This document shows, one piece after another, positions 60,239 through 64,000 of a stretch of 64,000 bases of DNA (its first letter is position 1; each line of letters begins with the position of its first letter). The position numbers were made by a program, and so were the translations under genes. The notes under the pieces were generated by a model. The model was not told where the DNA came from. It did no database searches and worked only from the letters and a program-made list of their open reading frames with translations. The stretch spans positions 124,001 to 188,000 of the forward strand of contig JAGCPY010000067.1 in NCBI GenBank assembly GCA_017965425.1, read 5' to 3'. This stretch comes from Bacteroidaceae bacterium (GTDB taxonomy: Bacteria; Bacteroidota; Bacteroidia; Bacteroidales; Bacteroidaceae).

Positions 60239-62692
60239 ATGAACAGGACTATACTGACCATAAGCTTGTTGCTGGTGTTGATGACCACACAGGCTAAAGA
60301 CAGGAGAAACACCCAAGCTCGCACGACGAGTGTGCCACCCGTGAGAACAACGATGTTGATGAACTTCGGGTGGAAATTCCATGAAGGTGAAATAGCAGGT
60401 GCCGAACTTCCACAGACGTCAGATGCAGACTGGCGCTCCTTGGACCTTCCCCATGACTTCCAGATTGAACAGCCCTGGGTGGTACCAGGCGAAGACGAAC
60501 GTCCTGATGTCAGCGACCCAGGTGCCAACATACGCAGTCGCTTATCTGCACGCGGCTTCAAGGAAATGGGCGTAGGATGGTATCGCAAGACGTTTACTCC
60601 AGATGAAGCATGGCGTGGCCGTCGTATTCTTATTGATTTCGAGGGTATCATGCTCGTGGGCGACGCTTATTTGAATGGAATGCTCATCGGTAAGACCAAC
60701 TACGGTTACCTGGGTTTCGAGGCCGATGTCTCCAAATCTTTGCGTTGGAACGAAGAGAATGTGCTGTCCGTTCGTGCCGACACGCGTGGAGCCACCAATT
60801 CACGATGGTACACAGGCGGCGGTCTCTATCGCGACGTACATTTGGTGGTAACCCATCCAGAGATCTACTTCACACGCCACCCCCTGCGCATCCAAACCAA
60901 CGGCAACGACAGCATCTTCGTGCAAGCCGAACTGACGTGCCTCGACCGCGAAGTCAAAACGTTGGAGTTCGTTACCCGCATCCTCGACCCGAAAGGCAAG
61001 GTGGTTGCCGAGCAGACCTCAACTGTTCCATTCCGTGCGAACCAGAAGACTCGCGAATACCAACTGTCTGCCATCTGCCTGCCCAACGCCCACCGATGGG
61101 ACATCGACGATCCTTATCTCTACACGGCAGAAGTGACCGTGAAAGATGCCGGTGGACACGATGCCGACCGCGTCAGTTCACGCTTTGGCATCCGACAACT
61201 GGAGTTCTCTCCCGACTATGGGATGAAACTCAATGGGCGCAAAGTGATCTTAAAAGGTATTGCCAACCATCATACCTTGGGCGCACTTGGTGCTGCTGCT
61301 TATCCACGTGCCATTGAAAAGCGGCTGCAATTGCTGAAGGAATTCGGCTTCAACCACATCCGCACTTCTCATAACCCGTACAGCGAGAGCTTGCTCGACC
61401 TGTGCGACGAACTGGGAATCCTTGTCGTGGATGAGCTTTACGACAAATGGCTTACCCAATATGCCGGCGGTCGCGAACCGTGGGTGAACCAGTGGCAGCA
61501 CGATATTCCTGAGTGGATCCGCCGCGACCGCAACCATCCCAGCATTGTCTTCTGGAGTCTCGGCAATGAATTACAAACCTACTGGAACATTCCTTATGCC
61601 GACTGGGGCGTCACTCCCTACAGAATGCAAAAGCAACTCCTTCGTCGCTATGACGACAGCCGGCTTGTGACCGTGGCCATGCACCCGCGCGGACGCTCGC
61701 AAGAGACAGACTCGCTGCCGGCACCCCTGGTCATGGAAACCGACATTGCTTCCTACAACTACCGTTACATGTACTTCCCTGGTGACAGCCGCCGCTTCCC
61801 CTGGATGATGTTCTACCAGAGCGAAGCCACGACAGCCGGCATGGGTCCGAACTTCTATGAAATGAACCTCGATAAAGTCATCGGCCTTGCCTATTGGGGA
61901 GCCATCGACTACTTGGGCGAGAGCCAGGGGTGGCCTGCCAAAGGATGGGCACAAGGAGTTTTTAACATCGACCTCACAACAAAGCCCAATGCCTATCTGG
62001 CCAAGAGCATATTCTCCGACAAACCTGTTGTCCATCTCTGCTTCCAAGAGCAGAGCCGCGACATCGAATGGAACGGTGTGAAACAGCGTATCCGCCGCCT
62101 CACAGACCATTGGACACGCACAAAAGGCGAAACGCTGGACCTGACCATCTACACGAATGCCGATGAAGTGGAACTGGTCGTAAACGGCCACAGTCTTGGC
62201 ACAAAGAAGAACGACCGCAGCAACCCCAAGGTACGCAATCAAATCCGTTGGGAAAAGCTGACCTATGAACCAGGCTACATCGAAGCCATTGCACGCAATG
62301 CAGGCAAGGTCGTCGCCCGACATCGGGAAGAAACAGCGGGCAAGGCTGTCGCCTTGCGCATCGAACCAGACAACAAGCATTGGAAAGCAAATGGCATGGA
62401 TTTGCAACATTTGACTGTCACAGCCGTTGACAAGAAAGGTCTTCGTGTGCCTATTGCCAACAACGAAGTCACGTTCACCATGAACGGCAAGAATGATGCT
62501 GCACGATTGATTGCCGTCAGCAGCGGCGACCACTATAGCGACGAAGTCACCTGCACCAACCGCCGCCACCTCTACGACGGACAATGCCTTGCCATCCTGC
62601 GTGCCGGACAAAAAGCTGGCACCGTGACACTTACCGCAAAAGCCGAAGGACTGAAGCCCGCCACTATCCGTCTGCAAACCCAAGGCAGATGA
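60239..62692 (+). CDS. Secreted GH2 glycoside hydrolase (beta-galactosidase-like)
   Basis: 817 residues with a signal peptide (residues 1-19, ending TTQA). The domain order is that of GH2: sugar-binding jelly roll (~40-200; WRSLDLPHDFQIEQPW, GVGWYRKTFTP, VGDAYLNGMLIG), immunoglobulin-like domain (~215-315), then the TIM barrel (~320-600). The acid/base Glu is in WSLGNELQTY (E444) and the likely nucleophile in FYQSEATTAG (E529). HNPYSESLLDLCDELGILVVDEL is the family's substrate-side loop. Two further beta domains close the protein (~610-817). It should cleave beta-galactosides or similar glycans in the periplasm or outside. No SusC/D pair is near. Confidence 0.88.
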   Translation: MNRTILTISLLLVLMTTQAKDRRNTQARTTSVPPVRTTMLMNFGWKFHEGEIAGAELPQTSDADWRSLDLPHDFQIEQPWVVPGEDERPDVSDPGANIRSRLSARGFKEMGVGWYRKTFTPDEAWRGRRILIDFEGIMLVGDAYLNGMLIGKTNYGYLGFEADVSKSLRWNEENVLSVRADTRGATNSRWYTGGGLYRDVHLVVTHPEIYFTRHPLRIQTNGNDSIFVQAELTCLDREVKTLEFVTRILDPKGKVVAEQTSTVPFRANQKTREYQLSAICLPNAHRWDIDDPYLYTAEVTVKDAGGHDADRVSSRFGIRQLEFSPDYGMKLNGRKVILKGIANHHTLGALGAAAYPRAIEKRLQLLKEFGFNHIRTSHNPYSESLLDLCDELGILVVDELYDKWLTQYAGGREPWVNQWQHDIPEWIRRDRNHPSIVFWSLGNELQTYWNIPYADWGVTPYRMQKQLLRRYDDSRLVTVAMHPRGRSQETDSLPAPLVMETDIASYNYRYMYFPGDSRRFPWMMFYQSEATTAGMGPNFYEMNLDKVIGLAYWGAIDYLGESQGWPAKGWAQGVFNIDLTTKPNAYLAKSIFSDKPVVHLCFQEQSRDIEWNGVKQRIRRLTDHWTRTKGETLDLTIYTNADEVELVVNGHSLGTKKNDRSNPKVRNQIRWEKLTYEPGYIEAIARNAGKVVARHREETAGKAVALRIEPDNKHWKANGMDLQHLTVTAVDKKGLRVPIANNEVTFTMNGKNDAARLIAVSSGDHYSDEVTCTNRRHLYDGQCLAILRAGQKAGTVTLTAKAEGLKPATIRLQTQGR

Positions 62693-62752
62693 ACGCCGAT
62701 CATCTTCGACAGCACGGACAATCCCCGTTGGACACACACCTATTTATACCAC

Positions 62753-63162
62753 CCATACCCCTGTTTTTCAAAAAAAATCCTCAATCCCTCACCTTTTAAG
62801 ACAATCACCTGTAAACAAACCTTTTACGGGTGAGGGATTGGTGAGGAATAGGTGAGGGATGGTGAGGAATAGTGAGGGATTGCATTTGTCATCATTCATT
62901 GTGAGCAATTACCCGCTATAGGGCCATGCCCTTGTCTTTATCCGAATTGCAGTATGCGTGGACACATGCTGGGGGATGGTTCATCGTTAGATGCCATTTC
63001 AGTTCCCGTCATCGCATGATAACCGATTGTGGTTCAACGTCCGCGCTCAATCCCTCACCATCCCTCACCTATTCCTCACCAATCCCTCACCAATAAACAG
63101 CTGATTGCCAATCGAGTAACGAAAAAGGTGAGGGATTGAGGGATTTTTGACTAAAAAGACAT
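62753..63162. repeat. CCTCACC foldback repeat element, copy 2
   Basis: The same margins as the copy at 5752-6016: left CCATACCCCTG and CCTCAATCCCTCACC, right GGTGAGGGATTGAGGG then TTTTTGAC. Internal series of GGTGAGG(G)AATA/AT units (about 62828-62881) face CCCTCACC/CCTCACC units (about 63052-63092). The central 150 bp differ from copy 1 and contain no supported gene. Confidence 0.75.
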
Positions 63163-63205
63163 GTTCAAAGGGTGAGGTGAGCCGTGTGTTGACAATCCGC
63201 CAAGA

Positions 63206-63249
63206 AGGTGTACACGTTGCGGGCTTTAGGTGTACACGTTCTCGGCAAA
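63206..63249. repeat. Two 22-bp AGGTGTACACGTT repeats
   Basis: Units at 63206-63227 and 63228-63249 share AGGTGTACACGTT, the reverse complement of the AACGTGTACACCT core at 44619. Confidence 0.75.
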
Positions 63250-63310
63250 CCGTGCGTGCATGTCCAAACTTTTCGGCACGGACAACGTTGGCTACAGAGA
63301 ATCCTTAACA

Positions 63311-63349
63311 GAAGAATCGCCAAACCCGCAGAGGGCTTAGCGATTCTTC
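63311..63349 (-). terminator. Possible terminator or hairpin after tRNA-Leu
   Basis: Perfect arms GAAGAATCGC (63311-63320) and GCGATTCTTC (63340-63349) with an inner CCC/GGG pairing. It is 14 bp past the tRNA on its strand, but no T-run follows. Confidence 0.5.
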
Positions 63350-63362
63350 ACTTATTGCCTTG

Positions 63363-63444
63363 TACCCTGAGCCGGGGTCGAACCGGCACGGGTTTCCCCA
63401 CTGGTGTTTGAGACCAGCGCGTCTACCGATTCCGCCATCAGGGC
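63363..63444 (-). tRNA. tRNA-Leu (anticodon CAA)
   Basis: On the minus strand the acceptor GCCCTGA pairs with TCAGGGT (end G-T), discriminator A. The anticodon arm CTGGT-CTCAAAC-ACCAG gives CAA. A long variable arm (TGGGGAAACCCGT) marks it as class II. The T arm is GCCGG-TTCGACC-CCGGC. It reads TTG codons. Confidence 0.93.
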
Positions 63445-63460
63445 TTTTGTAGGACGGGTG

Positions 63461-63468
63461 CAAAGGTA
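63461..63468 (-). promoter_or_regulatory. TAnnTTTG promoter for tRNA-Leu
   Basis: Reads TACCTTTG on the minus strand, followed by CACCCG, 16 nt before the tRNA 5' end. Confidence 0.65.
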
Positions 63469-63563
63469 CGGCTTTTTGCTGACTCTGCAAACTTTTGGAA
63501 CATTTTTCCTGCATCTTTTGTGAAAAATATTGTAAAATGTGTCCCTTATCAAAGAAATCTTTG

Positions 63564-63571
63564 TATATTTG
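63564..63571 (+). promoter_or_regulatory. TAnnTTTG promoter for the right-edge secreted protein
   Basis: TATATTTG followed by CCGCG; the leader is about 80 nt before the ATG at 63656. Confidence 0.55.
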
Positions 63572-63655
63572 CCGCGCAAAATGCGACAAGAGCGCTTCAA
63601 ACAGACGAACAATTTATTCATTTCACCTAACTTTTTTTTACTAACTGCTTTATTT

Positions 63656-64000
63656 ATGAAGAAAACATTAACTCTTATGTTGCTTGCGCTGACCATAGGC
63701 ATGCCTTTGTCAGCACAAGAGGAAATCGACGTGACTGACCAGTATATCGTCAATGCTGGTTTCGACGAGGACCTTACCTTCCAAATTGACGGTGCGATGA
63801 AAGAAGCCATCAGCACCGAGACATCCCTGAGCGATCGCAGCTGGGCTTATATCGCAGCCGACAGCAGCGTTTATGCAAGGCCCAAAAGCACCAGCAGTCA
63901 AAATCGACCTGATGGCCGTAAGCTGGAGGCCGTGAACGGATTCATCGGACGCACGAAAGGCTGGACCGTTGCTTCTGGCAGCGAATTCCCCAAGTGCGAG
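63656..64000 (+). CDS. Secreted protein, N-terminal part (continues past window)
   Basis: Open from the ATG at 63656 to the window end, 115 codons with no stop. The signal peptide MKKTLTLMLLALTIGMPLSA is followed by QEEIDVTDQYIVNAGFDEDL, a common opening of large extracellular Bacteroidetes proteins. Later, residues such as DRSWAYIAADSSVYARPK and GFIGRTKGWTVASGSE suggest a beta-rich carbohydrate-binding-like domain, but the family cannot be decided from this fragment. It has its own promoter at 63564. Confidence 0.72.
   Translation, partial: MKKTLTLMLLALTIGMPLSAQEEIDVTDQYIVNAGFDEDLTFQIDGAMKEAISTETSLSDRSWAYIAADSSVYARPKSTSSQNRPDGRKLEAVNGFIGRTKGWTVASGSEFPKCE

Noticed and set aside
60239..62692. 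A polysaccharide utilisation locus around the GH2 gene
   Set aside because: No SusC/SusD pair, sulfatase or hybrid regulator is near; the neighbours are tRNAs and repeats.

Overview
The window reads as a chromosomal segment of a Bacteroidales bacterium, most likely Prevotella or a close relative. Evidence is the repeated TAnnTTTG promoter motif ahead of genes and tRNAs, weak Shine-Dalgarno signals, many lipoproteins and outer-membrane barrels, BACON, FISUMP and MBG domains, C-termini resembling T9SS sorting signals, DUF2723 and DUF3098 proteins, and a one-piece SecDF. No complete insertion sequence, prophage, CRISPR array or rRNA was seen.

Layout: (1) 1-5.6 kb, minus strand: a CHASE2 membrane protein, a secreted transglutaminase-like protein with a FecR-like N-terminus, a PEGA-domain barrel and a cut-off lipoprotein. 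(2) 5.6-17.7 kb, minus strand: surface proteins (MBG-repeat protein, OmpA-type protein, 1102-residue coiled-coil lipoprotein, Gly-rich TonB-receptor-like barrel) separated by repeat-rich DNA. (3) 17.8-26 kb: housekeeping (rsfS-ftsH-cdsA operon, tRNA-Gln, birA, and an antiporter-lolD-cvfB operon). (4) 26.1-28.6 kb: a GH43-SGNH-LamG fusion enzyme. (5) 28.6-30.1 kb: non-coding DNA with decayed gene fragments. (6) 30.1-38.3 kb: a five-gene minus-strand surface/periplasmic operon that includes a second transglutaminase-like paralogue and is preceded by a long, possibly structured leader. (7) 38.4-44.1 kb: a possible group II intron remnant, secDF, an EEP-fold protein and a rhomboid protease. (8) 44.2-55.2 kb, plus strand: HU, argS, RNase H, an ABC exporter, a YqaA-like protein, a membrane-anchored winged-helix regulator, DUF3098, a DUF2723/GT117 protein and a polysaccharide deacetylase. 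(9) 55.4-64 kb: the dipeptidyl peptidase-purD-membrane protein operon, tRNA-Met, a GH2 enzyme, repeats, tRNA-Leu and the start of another secreted protein.

The most notable signals are: two related transglutaminase-like loci; a pho-box-like set of GTCAG repeats at 11-12 bp spacing between a membrane-anchored winged-helix gene and the DUF3098 promoter; two copies of a small transposable element with 12-13 bp terminal inverted repeats and 9-bp flanking duplications, one carrying a nested foldback and the other sitting inside a 22-bp repeat array; several dispersed intergenic repeat families; and a mosaic gene fragment. All assignments come from reading motifs and overall protein character; no database search was run.
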